From Polydactylus sextarius (taxonomy: Eukaryota; Chordata; Actinopteri; Polynemidae), in contig CM028924.1 of the NCBI GenBank assembly GCA_016801845.1, positions 947,501 through 1,011,500 of the forward strand: 64,000 nt of DNA, given 5' to 3'. The notes under the pieces were generated by a model. The model had not been told where the DNA came from, searched no databases, and saw nothing but the letters and a program-made list of their open reading frames with translations. Made by a program: the position numbers and the translations under genes. Shown one piece after another: positions 11,940 through 23,840 of this stretch (the stretch's first letter is position 1; every line of letters begins with the position of its first letter).

Positions 11940-14010
11940 ATGCAGCTTTAAAGCATCTTTTATTTTTTTAAATTAAGATTTCTAATTAATATAACATAAG
12001 CACAGAGATGTACAGGCACTTGGAATTCAAGTTAACAAGTGAATAGACTCGAAGGTCGTTACATGATTTGTCAGATATTACTTTAGGAATGTGACTTCTG
12101 TTGAATCGAGGCTAAATTGGTCTTTTTTACTGCACATAATAAGATGCTGAATAAAATGAGTAGAAAGTCAAGGTGAACAGGAGTAAGTGTACTCTAGTTA
12201 AGTGGTATCCTGCTGTAGGTAAATGAGTGGCTGGTGTGCAATGAAATCTCTCAGTCTCCTAGGAACCTCTTAATCTAGCATTTGCCTCCCATTTGCAAAA
12301 AAAAAAAGAGATTAAAACAGTGGACTCAGTAAATGAGAAACTACAATCAAGTGAGGACAAAAGTTTGCCCTTTTGAGATATAATGAGTTTTATCTGCTTC
12401 CACTTCCTCAGTTTCTCTGAGCAGTTGAAAGCTGTACTTTGTGTTCACGTATGGAAAATGAAGGGTTGTTCACCACATGCAGCAAGAAAAGAAGAAATGA
12501 TAATTTCTTTGTTTGGTTTTCAATATTTTAAACAAACTGTCAACAAATTTAGCTGCAGTGACGTTATATATTTTTATTTTTCATTTAAGAAATCTTGTTT
12601 GTGCGACGCATCATAGAACAACGTGGATCCAGGCAGTTTGTGCGTCGCTGTTTTTCTTCCCTCAGACACACAAACGCATCTAGAACCATCTTTGCTTTTA
12701 AGTCTTGTGGCTTGACACAAAGGGGATCCTTCCTTCCCCACACATCATCTGAACAGAGAGCAAATCAAAAAGACACAAAGAGCCGTCTCACTATTCAATA
12801 GGGAGAAAACTCATTCTGTCACTGCTGCCATTCTGTGTGAGATTACAGTAGGGACCCATGGCCCTTGTTGGCTCTGCTTCCCTCTTGCATCCTACTGTTG
12901 ATGAGTGTGTGTGTCTGCATAATGAACGATCTGTTGTAGGAGGCGTTGACATGCAAGATGTTTACCTGTGTTATATGCTGCTATAATCAGTATGTAATGA
13001 CAGGTAACGCTGCCGTCCAGGATGCACAGATGTGTTGAATATGTTTTTAAATGTGTAGAAATATTCACAGATGACCTGTCTTTGTTGGCATCTGGAAATA
13101 CAGGCACCGTTAACAGATGCCGTCTCCACATTTGTGTGTACTCTAATGATGTTTCTCATTTTGTGTATTGAATCTGTAATGAAGCAAAGAAAAACTGTCA
13201 TGAGAGAATAATGCACATCAATAAGTAAACAATCAAACAATAAAAAGTAAAGAAAAAAAGCCTGGGTAATTAGCTTTGCCAGTGATTTGTTTTGGTCTTG
13301 CTAAATCGTGCTGCCATACTCTCAAATAAATAACATGAAATCTGTTGTAGCCGTCTGTGATGAAGCTGTGTTGCAGTATCGAGGTGCAATTCCAACAATA
13401 AACAGACCAGAGCATCAACACATTTATATTCAACAACTTCTGCCGGCAGATTACACTTCTCCTGCCTCGTCAGTGACATCTCATGTCGTAGGTCATCAAC
13501 TCTAAAGGAAATTAGAAACAATCTCTGGTCTTTATGAAATAAGCAGAACATTTTCCAGTAAATGTCTATTTGTATGAAACTTTGTGTTGTAGTAAAGCGA
13601 AGCGATGCTCATGATTTGGAGCAAAGACTCGGTCAACGTTGTAGTTTCCTTTTTCTTATTGGACACTTGGCATTTCACCTTAGTTGGTAGGTTGTTTCTA
13701 AAATTAAAGGTAATGATTTGAAACTGTCAGTGCCACTCACCCTTCACACTACAGACTAAGTTAGTTTCATTTGCATCATCGTGATCTTTAACTAAACTAA
13801 TTTAAGTAATATCTAAATCCATATACTAGACAAATGTCAACAACATTAACCTTTTGTTTTCTGGTGCAATCATGTCTGTTTACTTTCTATACACAGATAT
13901 AAAGTCGCTCTGTAGCTGTTATGCAGATGATTCAGTTATTTCTCCTACAAACAAGTCTTCATTTTACTGCACATAAGTTACAAATACATCACTGCTCCAA
14001 AAACACTTAA
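11940..14010. other. Intergenic DNA, no gene seen
   Basis: Overlapping short frames on both strands at 12892-13551 show no family resemblance or splice structure. An imperfect direct repeat, TTTGTGCGACGC at 12598 and TTTGTGCGTCGC at 12638, sits about 40 bp apart. An ATTTGCAT octamer (minus-strand sense) occurs at 13769-13776 without obvious partners. Confidence 0.5.
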
Positions 14011-14013
14011 GGC

Positions 14014-14054
<41 letters not shown>
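14014..14054. repeat. Composite (TG)n(TA)n microsatellite
   Basis: A short TG run joins a TA run of about 28 bp. The alternating purine-pyrimidine pattern could form Z-DNA or a cruciform. Read directly. Confidence 0.95.
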
Positions 14055-14057
<3 letters not shown>

Positions 14058-14405
14058 CCTGTATGTATGAACATATGGCCATTGTTGAATTAAATCTTAA
14101 TTTTCTTAATTTTGTCTTCCATATGTTGTCACATCAACACATTCACTCACACTTCTTTTTTTAAAGTCGCCTCATTATGTCGCAACAATAAGACCACAGA
14201 TAGATACAGAGCAGAGATAGAAACCGAACGTCAATACGAGAGCAAGGACTCTGATCCCCTGATCTTTGTTGTGTACATAGTTGTTGTGTACATAAATTCA
14301 TTGTTCTGTAAACATGTGTCTGTCTACTTTTGATTAAAGCCAGGCTATGTGTTCACATGTTCCCGAGGGGAACAAAGAAATCATGTTACAGTGGCATGAT
14401 TGTGG

Positions 14406-14422
14406 AAAAAAAAAAAAAAAAA
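14406..14422. repeat. Poly(A) tract (A17)
   Basis: Homopolymer read directly. Confidence 0.9.
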
Positions 14423-14829
14423 TAGTATGACAATTTTGGTATGTATGACAAACAATGAGGGATGAGTCACTTCTAATTCAGAGCAGAGTGAGAAAAAAAA
14501 ACCAAACCACTCCTCAGATACTGAACATTAAACAGCTGAGATGAAAAAACAACAATAAGTTGTTTACTTCTTACTCCAAATAATGAGAGGACAGTTTACC
14601 TGAGGTGAATTAATGTATGTGGAGGAAAACTTTCCAACAACATAAAGTATATTGTTGTGTAAAAAAGAAAGGACACTTGCATTAGTTCAAATATGTGTGA
14701 TAACCTTGTTAAATAAATCTGAACGTTACCCTGAAGTGCATCTGATATTAAGTTAATGAACCATCACATCGGAGACAATGATACAATTTTATTTAAATAT
14801 ATTTTCAAACTAAGTGAATTTAAGGTAGA

Positions 14830-15260
14830 TAATCAATTATTATCATAGCAGTAAAATCCTTTATATCTCGAATTAAACACCATGGAATAAACAGCAGCGT
14901 ACACTAAGCCATTTATAAGCCTGTTTACAAGTTTCATGTTCCCAGAACAACGCTGTAATGTGCGACAGAAAATGAATGAAAAGTAATTTCCCTGAGAAAT
15001 CCTTAGCCAGAAACTGAGCAAAGGGATTCACTTTCTAATCCTCTTTCAAAATGTCTATAAATGCTTTGGCACTGCTGACAGTGGTCATGTATGTCTAATC
15101 TATATGAAACTCCTGCTGCATGTTTTACAGGGTCTGTCCCGCTCTCCTTCCACTGTCCCCATGGCAACATTTTCTCACTGGTAATCCCACCAAATCTCAC
15201 AGCCTGACCACACGGTCAGAGCATAACCTGGGCCGTGTTACACTTATCAACCCTGGCCAC
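14830..15260. promoter_or_regulatory. Candidate conserved non-coding element
   Basis: Complex, non-repetitive sequence beginning with an AATCAATTATTATCAT homeodomain-rich patch and continuing into a more GC-rich block (15100-15260). Frames on both strands are short and mutually overlapping, giving no support for an exon. Inference from composition only. Confidence 0.25.
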
Positions 15261-15399
15261 ATTGCACTGGAAGTCTGCCACTTTCTTTGCAGTGCCAGAA
15301 AAAAAAAATCATATCTGTGCAGATCCTCCACACATACCCACCAGCACCAAACGTGACTGAACTCACTTCATTTCAAAATGTTGTTGCACCTTATTTTAG

Positions 15400-15419
15400 T
15401 TTTTTTTTTTTTTTTTTTT
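15400..15419. repeat. Poly(T) tract (T20)
   Basis: Homopolymer read directly. Confidence 0.9.
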
Positions 15420-15585
15420 CCATTTTTGAATGGTTTTATCCAGATATTTGTAATTTCATGGGTGCTGTGAAACAGTTCTTGAATACATTTTATGCCAAAA
15501 CTTAAATACACTACACTTCTGTTTCTGCGAAGTCGAGTGAAGTTTGAAAAGTGCAGTTCATTAAAGCAAACCCTGCCCTCAACCT

Positions 15586-15586
<1 letters not shown>

Positions 15587-15631
<45 letters not shown>
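15587..15631. repeat. (CA)22 microsatellite
   Basis: Uninterrupted CA dinucleotide tract of 45 bp, probably polymorphic in populations. Frames running through it give repeated HT or CV residues and are not genes. Confidence 0.97.
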
Positions 15632-15633
<2 letters not shown>

Positions 15634-15719
15634 CCTCTACCTCTCTCCCTACCTTAGATTTGGGTCACTGTGTCACCTCAGAGGAGACCAAGGTCTTCTC
15701 ATTACCGCTGTGATATGAA

Positions 15720-16060
15720 CTAATGGATCAATGTCCATATGTACACCATAGGGAGAAAAGAACAGACCAAGTATAAAAGAACTATGATGGGTTTAATGCA
15801 ATTATGGGGAAGTTTAACCTGGATGATATAGAGGAATGGTCATATTTTATAGCGTTCAATATGCCTGTGAATAGTGCACAGATGGGTAAGGGAAGGCTGC
15901 CATCAATGATTTTTCATTTCACAGCTTGGTGAGCACATTCATTGTGGTCATGATAAGGACAAGTAAAGAGAGTGGAAGAGGTCACCACCACCTCAGGCAC
16001 TTGATATGATGTTGGCCATCGTCCACTGTCATGTACACACAGTATGTTAAAAGCTCTAAG
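15720..16060. promoter_or_regulatory. Candidate conserved non-coding element with P3-type homeodomain palindrome
   Basis: TAATGCAATTA at 15794-15804 is a TAAT-3-ATTA palindrome, the classic P3 spacing for paired-class homeodomain dimers. It sits in about 340 bp of unique-looking sequence with no open frame. The dimer site is seen directly; enhancer function and conservation are inferred. Confidence 0.35.
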
Positions 16061-16559
16061 AGTTGGATGTATTTAGTTGTATGTGTGTATCCGTTTGTGT
16101 GAAGAGATAGTCAATCGGGATCAGAAAGGAGAAATTGTATAAAAGTGTTTAAACTTCACTTGATCTCAGCCAATTGGCAGAGAATTATAGTCGATGGCAG
16201 CAGGAATATTAACTGGATGAGTAATTGGACGAATTGTCTCAGTTGTTTGACAAATAGAAACTTGAGTCTTCAGATTCTGATTTGATTGGAAATGTAATTT
16301 TCAAAGTGGTTTCTCATTTGAAACCTTTAACTTCCAGTGGTTTAACAGTCGTAGGAGTGATTGTAAAGACAGGTCATGCAGCTGCACGAGTGTCGAGAAA
16401 ACATTCATTTAATAAACCTAAAGATTGTCTGTAATTCTCAGATAGGTAATGTTTTTACTAGAGAACAACTGAATTATGATTTCCTCTTTCTCCTTCAACT
16501 GAACAATGTATTTCTAAAACCACAGAGCTCTTATAGATATGACAAATAAAGCATCAAAG

Positions 16560-16830
16560 GAATACAGCACAGAGTCTATTTCACTCTGAGATAATGTATT
16601 TGATATCATAGTTTAAATACCGCGGCACAAAGCATCGGCCTTACGCTTCATTTTATAGCCTGATGGTATCTCACTCCTACTGTATAGGAGTCGCAAATTG
16701 ATATGAAAGTCATTGGTCTCAGAATACGGCCATATGGATGGCTATTTTCATTTAATAGAGATTCATTCTGATAAAAGTAGAGTTTCCAACAATAGATGAC
16801 AATGTGGTCCATCATTTACCACCAAAGAAT
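16560..16830. promoter_or_regulatory. Candidate conserved non-coding element
   Basis: Non-repetitive block with scattered TTTAAT, GATTCATT and CCATCATT elements and no coding potential. Weakly supported; included because it contrasts with its flanks in complexity. Confidence 0.2.
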
Positions 16831-19800
16831 AAACTTAGTATATATGTTTTAATGGTCAATGTGCAAAGGATTGTGAGAGCAGTTATATTTTCTTTAAAAA
16901 TGCATAAATTACTCAAGACAGTCACACTAACAACCTTCACTGTCTAGCTTCTTTTTATTTTTTTATAAAGACGCTTGTCTTGCTCTGCAGCTTGTCTTGT
17001 TGAACAAGATACCAAACAAACATCCACATGGGAAAACCTCACTGCTAAGCTGTAGCACACTTATAAAACTACATGCAAATATCAACAGTATCCTCATTCT
17101 TTAGTACAGCTGCTACCAAAAACTGTTGTCTGTCCTTGGCTTGTAAGCTACAGCCCAAGGTTCTTTACTTAAACTTTCCACGGCCCTGCCAGTCTGTTGT
17201 TTATCACACGACGACACAACCACTCAGAGCTTAAACATGTAAGATATTTATTTGAACAATAAATCACTAAATGCTAAAAGCATCAACTAATTATGATTTC
17301 AGACCCACACAGTAACATACAAATAAGATTTTTTTTCCAGTTTTGGCCCAATTAAAACCACTCTCTTGTTGCACTGCATGATAGGTGCCATCTGTGTGGC
17401 ATGCATTATCATTATCTTTAACAAACCTCCTTCCGCTCCAAAGATGGAGTCTGGTCACAGACGACAGCTCACTTGCTCACAATAGATCTCCAAGGAATCC
17501 TTTACCACAATAGCAACAATCTGTAAATACATTTTTAGCCAATGGCATTAATGTCAAAAACTACAAGAGGAAAAAGGAGGAAATAACATAACAAAGGCTG
17601 GTATGTTGCTATGGTATCTGGATAATATCTGGGGTCTGATGCTTTTGTGGTCCCACCAGGATGGCTCGCAGTTATCTGGTGTTTACCCTGCTTAATTAAC
17701 CAAATTCCCCAGCCTTCCTCTCCTTAACAGCCACCTGTACAACACACCTAAGAACAGACGCAGATTAGGGTAGTGAGTCCCAAGAGCCGCTCAAATCAAC
17801 AGCCTGTAATGTCTTCTCAGCTGGGACGCACTGATATTTGCACTGAATACCAGCAAAAAAAAAAAAAAAAAAAAAACAACAGCAAATATACTCCGACTGT
17901 CACACGGACACTGCTATGAAAACAAAGATGCCATACACACTCACATAGTGTACTGACATTTTAATAAACACTCGTCTTCAAGCAACAGCAACGGGTCTAA
18001 CTGTCAAAATCAAAATACAGACACACAGTCAGGTGCTTGTATGATGTAAATGCTGTGCAACAACGCCACAAAAATCACACGACCTTAAATTTTATTCCAC
18101 ACCATTTCTCCAGATCACACATTAGACAGACATAGACCTGCAGTACATCAGCAAACGACATGAACAACATAAGCTTCTCTTATATTTATAAGAAGCACAA
18201 AGGGGAAAAAAAAGGCTCAAACATGATAGATAAACCAGTACATAGCACTTTGAGGCATTGCCTGTGTAGTAATTTGGTCCTTTGATGATCTGTTTAATAG
18301 GTTTTCTTTTCCCCATACACTGGGGCAAGCACACACAGATTAAAGAGTGGCTAAGCAGCCTAGACCTCATGTCAGAAAGTCCATTAATAGGCAGGAAAAG
18401 AGTCCAGGGTAGTTATATGTGTGAATATAAATGGATCCATAACTGAAAGAAATGTTTACAGCCCTCCTAATGGATCTCTGTAGTGGAGTCATTATAAATC
18501 AACAGGATATCTCAGCCTTCTTGATGGTATTTTGTGTTATTATTACACTATTATTATTATCACACAAGATATGCATTTTGTAATTACATGTAATGGCAGG
18601 TTGGGTGGATTGGAAGACCTCCAACCAGTATCACAGTTGTTTGTATCTACACCGCGTTTTAGAGTTCAATTCCAATATGCACATGCAGCTCTACTCACTC
18701 TGGTTGTTTTGATAAAACAGTCTGATACTTGAAACTAAACTGTTATTACATGATTTAAAAAAATACTTAGTGCTGCGTCATTAACACACTAAATGTTTAT
18801 GGACATTGACTGACTCATTGCAAAGCATTAATTTGTATTCATGTTTGAAGTAAATATTGAAACTCCACTCGTTGACCTGTTGGTGCCCTCTACTGGTGCT
18901 GACCCTTCACTTCCTGTTAAAGGATTAATAAGTTTTCTGTGTTTTGTGCAGAAAATTCAGAGAAAAACAAAGTGAGACTTTGATTTTACCTGCTAGGTCT
19001 GAAGTTCGTCACATGCAGGAATAATTACACCCTCTTATTGGTTAATTATAATCTGTTAATTGATTGAGGCACTTTAATTTTTAAAAAATTAGAAGAGAAG
19101 TACATACTGTACTATTATTGTTATGTATGTGCTTGTGAATCTATTAGGGAATTATATTCTGTTTAAATAGTCTGTTGAAATAGAATAATTTAATTAAAGT
19201 GAACTGTTAAAGACAACGACTATTTAGATGAAAATGACGCCCGGTGTGTGAGTAAAGTTTTATTCAAGACTATGAATTGAAACACGACTGCTCCCTGACT
19301 CGTCTGCTCAGAGCACGTGTCTGCATCTAATGTAAAGAGTAATTTATTTTGTATTTTAGTCTCAGCTGTTTACAGTTTTTAAACAAATATGTATTTGTGC
19401 AGATGTACCGTTTATGTGTGTCATTTTCTCTCGCCTTTGTCTGGCCTGTGCAATTTAGCATGGAAATTGAAAAATTGTTCATAGTAGCAACGGCGGTCTG
19501 GTAAAACAATTCAGTCTGCCGTCATTTACACATCCGGCAAATTCCATTTTCTCAGAGCCCATTATAGCTTTGCGTTTATCTTTATTTACTATATCTGTGT
19601 TTGCTGCGTGCAAGTAAATAATATCTTGACTCTGTGGCTGCTTTTGAAGGAGATTAAAATACCTGTATAACTGTGGTTGATGTCATTGGGACATTTTTGG
19701 TGGTGTAACGGAGGAGGGTGAGAGGTGTGTGCACTTGATTTGTAAGGACTGCACACAGCAAGTCATTTATTTTACCACCTAATCAATGTCCCCTGAGCCA

Positions 19801-20550
19801 CAGATGAACCAATGGGCTCCTCCTAAAAAGCAGTGAAAGCCATTTAAAAATCTCTGTGTTTATTGATTTAAAGAGCACAAACATCCCTCGTCATGGAGGT
19901 GCTAGTCCCTAAATGTGTAATGGTCACATATGCAGATGTTCATGTAGTGCACACATGCACACATAATCACGCGCATACAGCAAACACGTGAGCACACAAC
20001 AGAGCGTTTGTGTGCAACCTTGCCTCAAAGGAACTATATCAATGCCAGCATCTATCTTGTTAAAGGTGAAATGGGCAGAGCAGGCAGAATGCTGTCAGCT
20101 TTTTTTTCTAAAACCATAAATTCAGTGCATAAAACTCGCTGGAGTAAAACTCTCAAAGGGAAAAGTACATTTTCTTTGCAGCCAGTGAGATTATGCTCTG
20201 GCAGACAGAGAGATTTAAAGTGTCAATAAATGTTGAAAACAAAGCCTCACTTTTCTGTCCTTTACTACTGAGATGGAGAGATTAATCTACATTTAACATT
20301 CATGCTAGCATCTCAAAGCAAACAATAAATAAATATGACAGCGACAACACATTTCATTTAAAGTCATTTACAATAAATATGTCACTGAGCGTCAGCAAGT
20401 TTCGTGGTGTGATGTTGAAGCTGCAGCTCTTAAGGTGTCATCTTTTCAATAAAATAGAATAAAAAACTTTTAATTTGGCAGTACATGGTAAAAAATCACA
20501 TAGAAAGCATCACAGACTATCTTCTCTCAGTGTGATAGTTTACTTGCAGT
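16830..20550. other. Intergenic DNA with A22 tract, no gene seen
   Basis: Contains a poly(A) tract at 17855-17876 and otherwise AT-rich unique sequence. A short patch at 17620-17770 (TATGGTATCTGGATAATATC, CTTAATTAACC) could be regulatory. No frame here has a recognisable domain; the 82-codon minus frame at 18122-18370 is rich in C, S and L and looks random. Confidence 0.5.
17855..17876. repeat. Poly(A) tract (A22)
   Basis: Homopolymer read directly. Confidence 0.95.
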
Positions 20551-20559
20551 ATGATGTCA

Positions 20560-20900
20560 GCAGCTGAAATGATCGAGTGCTCTCATTCATCCATGACCTG
20601 TGATCAGTCACCATATTCAATTTAAGGCTGATGGCTAGGGAGGAGCGCACAAGGTAAATTTAGGACACCCGCCCTTGTTGGGTGAATATAGATGACCTCA
20701 AGAGGATAATGGTAGAATCAATGTTTGGATAACAACTATAGATTGTTTCTGCTACCACAGGGGTGGCAGTCAGCTGAGACATGCTTTTTGCCTCACTGAA
20801 TGCCAATGCACAGTTTGAACTGGGACTCACACACGTCTTTGTTTTCTCTCTGCTGTCTCAACTTGGCACGTCAATGATGATTTTTACCGGCGCATTAGAG
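20560..20900. promoter_or_regulatory. Candidate conserved non-coding element
   Basis: First of a dense series of islands running to about 29.5 kb. Visible motifs include SOX-type ATTGTTT at 20742-20748 and RUNX-type ACCACA at 20754-20759, only a few bases apart. No coding frame. Conservation is inferred from unusually even base composition and motif clustering. Confidence 0.35.
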
Positions 20901-20946
20901 TCCCTATAGATGTATCATGAATATGTCTGAGTCGGGGAGGAGAGGT

Positions 20947-20956
20947 GGGGGGGGGG
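20947..20956. repeat. G10 homopolymer
   Basis: Run of ten G between two candidate regulatory islands, preceded by GGGGAGGAGAGGTG. Read directly. Confidence 0.9.
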
Positions 20957-20964
20957 TGTTTGCC

Positions 20965-21330
20965 CTGGCAACGTTTATAGAAGAGTAAATGGTGATCATC
21001 AAACGCAGCTCTTGCAGAACAATTAGATTGAGAGGTAATGAAAGGTGTGGTCTGGGACAGAGAAGATGGAGTGCTAATAGAGGACCCACAGGGTTTCATC
21101 TACCACATGACATCTCTCTCTCTCACTCTCTCATTCTGTATGACTGCCTCTCGTCCTCTCCAGCAGAGCACAGTGTAATCTCCCACTCCCCTGTGGGTGC
21201 AGGGAGTAAATCAGCACAGCTGGATCATAGGCATCAATCTCAGACAACCCTCAAGATGGGCCACTTGTGGGCCTATGGGGAGGCATTTCCTCTTCATTCC
21301 AAATGAGAGACAAATGTTGCAGGGAGAAAG
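20965..21330. promoter_or_regulatory. Candidate conserved non-coding element (homeodomain and T-box-like motifs)
   Basis: CAATTAG at 21020-21026 and AGGTGTGG at 21043-21050 (T-box/RUNX-like) lie in about 360 bp of complex sequence. The 105-codon plus frame and the overlapping minus frames here are mutually exclusive and show no domains, so they are treated as chance. Confidence 0.35.
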
Positions 21331-21344
21331 CGGCGCAGCTCGGT

Positions 21345-21440
21345 GAAGGTGGTGGTGGTGGTGGGGGGGCAGAGCACAGAGGGGGGTGGGCATGCAAGCA
21401 AGCAGGCAGGCAGGCGATGAAGGTGGTGGTGGTGAGGGGG
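21345..21440. repeat. G-rich (GGT)n / (GCAG)n tract
   Basis: Two GGTGGTGGT blocks flank G7, G6 and a GCAGGCAGGCAGGC run. At least four G-runs of three or more lie within loop distance, so the plus strand could fold as a G-quadruplex. Apparent overlapping frames here are translations of the repeat. Confidence 0.85.
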
Positions 21441-21499
21441 GTAAGATTGGCAGTTTGTAAAAGTGAGAGAGCGTGGAAAAGGAGACAAGTGAGAGAATC

Positions 21500-22389
21500 T
21501 TCCCCGCACACAAAAAATGCAAAGTCAGCATTAAAATCGAACTCTTTGTCTGTTTTTTTTTAAAAAAAGAATAATAATGGAAAAGTGCCAGTGGGGTTGA
21601 GGAGAGTCTTACTTCTCGTTACGATGTGGTGGATTTTCTTTAAAAAATTGCATCGAAATTGGGCTGTCAATGAGTCGTTCATCTTCATGGCGGGGGAGAT
21701 TTTAATACATGATAAAGTGGGGGTGTTTTGTTCGTGCGGTTTAAGAAGGATTCAGCTGCAAATGAGACGAAGAAGGAGGAAAAATAATGGAGGAGGTTGC
21801 GGTAGGGTAATGCATAGGGTAGACAAAAAAGGATAATGCATTTTAATACAACAGTATACGTATAACCTCAACAAAAAATGTGCCATATTAAAGGTTAAAG
21901 CTGTGTACTTTAATATAATAACCATCTGTGATGGCATCCTCTACATTACTGCTCTCCAGGAGAATCAAACTTCATCAGTTATTTGGTGTTTGCTAACTGC
22001 TGGTTTCCAGCAATTAGCCAGCGAATTATTCACCATTTGACTTTTTAGTTGGCTGGTACATTACTGTCTAATTCAGCACGGTTGTTTTGTCTTTGTGACT
22101 GAAATCACAGAGTAATCACAGAGCTGTTGGGTCAAAGGAGCCCTCGCTGTGATGAGTTTTTGTTGTTAAATCAAAATTTAACTTTATTTGTTTGGTGAAA
22201 GCACATGATGAATGCAACAATCACAAACAATCATAGCTACAATCATGACCATGATTAGGTAATCACTGTGTGCAACAATGATGCACAAAATTCACACATA
22301 AATTAAGATGAAAAGATTACAGACGTCTGCTGATGTATTGTCTTGACCTGAAGCTTCACTAGTTGCTCTTATTTAACAGAGAAAGTTGT
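21500..22389. other. Unique intergenic DNA, no gene seen
   Basis: Moderately complex sequence at 21560-21830 may belong to the neighbouring regulatory cluster. The rest is AT-rich and unremarkable. The frame at 21585-21836 is K/R-rich because of AAGAAGGAGGAAAA-like DNA. Confidence 0.45.
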
Positions 22390-22860
22390 GCTTCTCAAAC
22401 CCACAGTGCTCATGTGGGTCAGTTATTTGAGAGACCAGCCAGTGTATTAACACCTTTCCAGGCATCTGTGAGTTTTCCTCTCTTGGACATTCTCCTTATA
22501 AGCTCTTTTGGCCTCTTTTATTTCCTTATTTAGACTGATGTGAATGAGTTTGGCCTCAGTGTTGTAACCAGAGGTGAAGGCAATTTTCTTCAGATTAAGA
22601 GTACCTCTCAGATCTTTTGTGATCCAGGTTTTTATTATTTGAGGAGACTTTTAACAGTTTTTGTTGGGACAATCATGTCTTTGGTGAAGAGGATGTTGTA
22701 TCCCCAGTGTTGAAAGTGTTTAACCTTTTTTGAAAACTCTCTTCCTTTGTAAAATAATGCAGGAGATGCTGCTATGGTATTTGTTTTGGTAATGGTCCAT
22801 ATTGTGATTACAGACATTAATTCTTTTGTCTCTGATGGAGTCTGAGACATCGCTCTATTG
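22390..22860 (-). pseudogene. Dead LINE (CR1/L2/Rex1-like) ORF2 fragment
   Basis: Read on the minus strand, the sequence encodes, in broken frames, the linker between the endonuclease and reverse-transcriptase domains of a non-LTR retrotransposon. Visible landmarks in order are PTKTVK near 22655, TWITKDLR near 22605-22628, an LNLKKIAF-SG stretch near 22575, IKEAKRAYKENV near 22490-22520, and DAWKGVNTLAGL near 22430-22465. These match the family pattern P-T-x-T-v, n-K-P-W-i-T, L-n-x-K-K-x-A-F-x-x-G, i-r-e-A-K-x-x-Y and W-K-G-l-x-x-i-x-g. At least two frameshifts and several stop codons break it. Neither catalytic domain is present. The clade is approximate. Confidence 0.75.
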
Positions 22861-23191
22861 TTCCTCTGAACAATGTTGCCTAATTGTTACAACAATGTAG
22901 TAATTCTTTAAAAGCTTTTTCCTCAGACGTTACTCTCAGCTTGTTATAGTCTGGGTACTGGCCACATATAGCCAGTAAATATTCTATTTCAATTAAAACC
23001 TTCACTCTGTTGACTCAATATCCAAAAACCTGCACACAACACAAGTAAATAAAGTATTTACTCAGAGGTGGTTTATGATACCTGGAAACACCACAGGGAA
23101 GATGGTGTAAGTGGATGAAAAGGTTGATCATCCGTCTTTCAGAGCCTGTTTGTCCATATAGCAAATGGAAACTGTAATTCATATTCATCAT

Positions 23192-23263
23192 CATCCATCC
23201 ATCCATCCATCCATCCATCCATCCATCCATCCATCCATCCATCCATCCATCCATCCATCCATC
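23192..23263. repeat. (ATCC)n microsatellite, about 18 units
   Basis: 72-bp tetranucleotide tract read directly. On the minus strand it translates as MDGWMDGW, which explains the open frame there. A shorter relative is at 29610-29641. Confidence 0.97.
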
Positions 23264-23750
23264 ATCTCATCCCCACGTGCATCTTCACTATTCACATTAA
23301 CAATAGTGATAACATGATATAAAACTTTTCCTTAGCTGTTGCCAATTTGAGCACTCTAATAAAGTTATGTAAACAAATGGTTAAAAATAATAGCTGGTAA
23401 TTTGATAAAGTTAGTGATGATATAGCTGTCTCACTTTGATTAGAATTAATTTTCACACAAAGAGCAGTGAAGGCGCTGATGTGACACCGTAATCCCACCT
23501 TGGTGCTGCCTGATCTGTGGCAGAGCAGGAGAAAGTTTGAGTGCATAGCAACTGACTTTAAAACCTTGATGACTTTTTCTTAGTGAAGTTGAGAGGGCTG
23601 TGATTTCTATATACGTATGAAAAAGGTCACGGGGACAATATACTTGCCTGACAAGTGACCATGATTCACATTCTTGAAGCTTCTCTGAATAGGTCTGAAT
23701 ATCTGATAGAAAAACTTTAAAAGGCAAGAAAGTTTTAATGCATTTTTTTC
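23264..23750. other. AT-rich intergenic DNA, no gene seen
   Basis: Overlapping minus-strand frames of 84 and 93 codons have no recognisable domain or splice context. Nothing else was identified. Confidence 0.5.
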
Positions 23751-23755
23751 TTTTT

Positions 23756-23778
23756 TATATATATATATATATATATAT
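23756..23778. repeat. (TA)n microsatellite
   Basis: TA tract of 23 bp, read directly, preceded by a T-rich stretch. Confidence 0.95.
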
Positions 23779-23840
23779 CCTTTATGAATGTGTATTCACA
23801 ACATGATTGTCCAGACTTTTGGGTCATGCTGTATATATCA
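23779..23840 (+). mobile_element. Possible Tc1/mariner-type 3' end relic
   Basis: TTGTCCAGACTTTTGGGTCA followed by TGCTGTATATAT resembles the GTCCAAACTTTTGACTGGTA-CTGTATATA terminus common to many teleost Tc1-like elements, and it sits beside a TA tract. No transposase remnant was found nearby. The match is short and from memory, so chance similarity is possible. Confidence 0.35.

Noticed and set aside
15368..15631. Minus-strand frame with CVCVCV repeats
   Set aside because: It is the translation of the (CA)n microsatellite and a poly(T) tract.
18655..18680. GTTCAATTCC resembling a tRNA/SINE B box
   Set aside because: No A box at the right distance, no cloverleaf and no terminator run; chance match.
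21211..21563. Stacked overlapping frames on both strands
   Set aside because: All pass through the GGT/GCAG-rich tract, and their P/H/C or G-rich residues are repeat-derived.
23015..23254. Minus-strand frame with MDGWMDGW repeats
   Set aside because: It is the translation of the (ATCC)n microsatellite.
23192..23263. CRISPR-like or satellite array
   Set aside because: Simple tetranucleotide repeat without spacers; the genome is vertebrate, so CRISPR is not expected.
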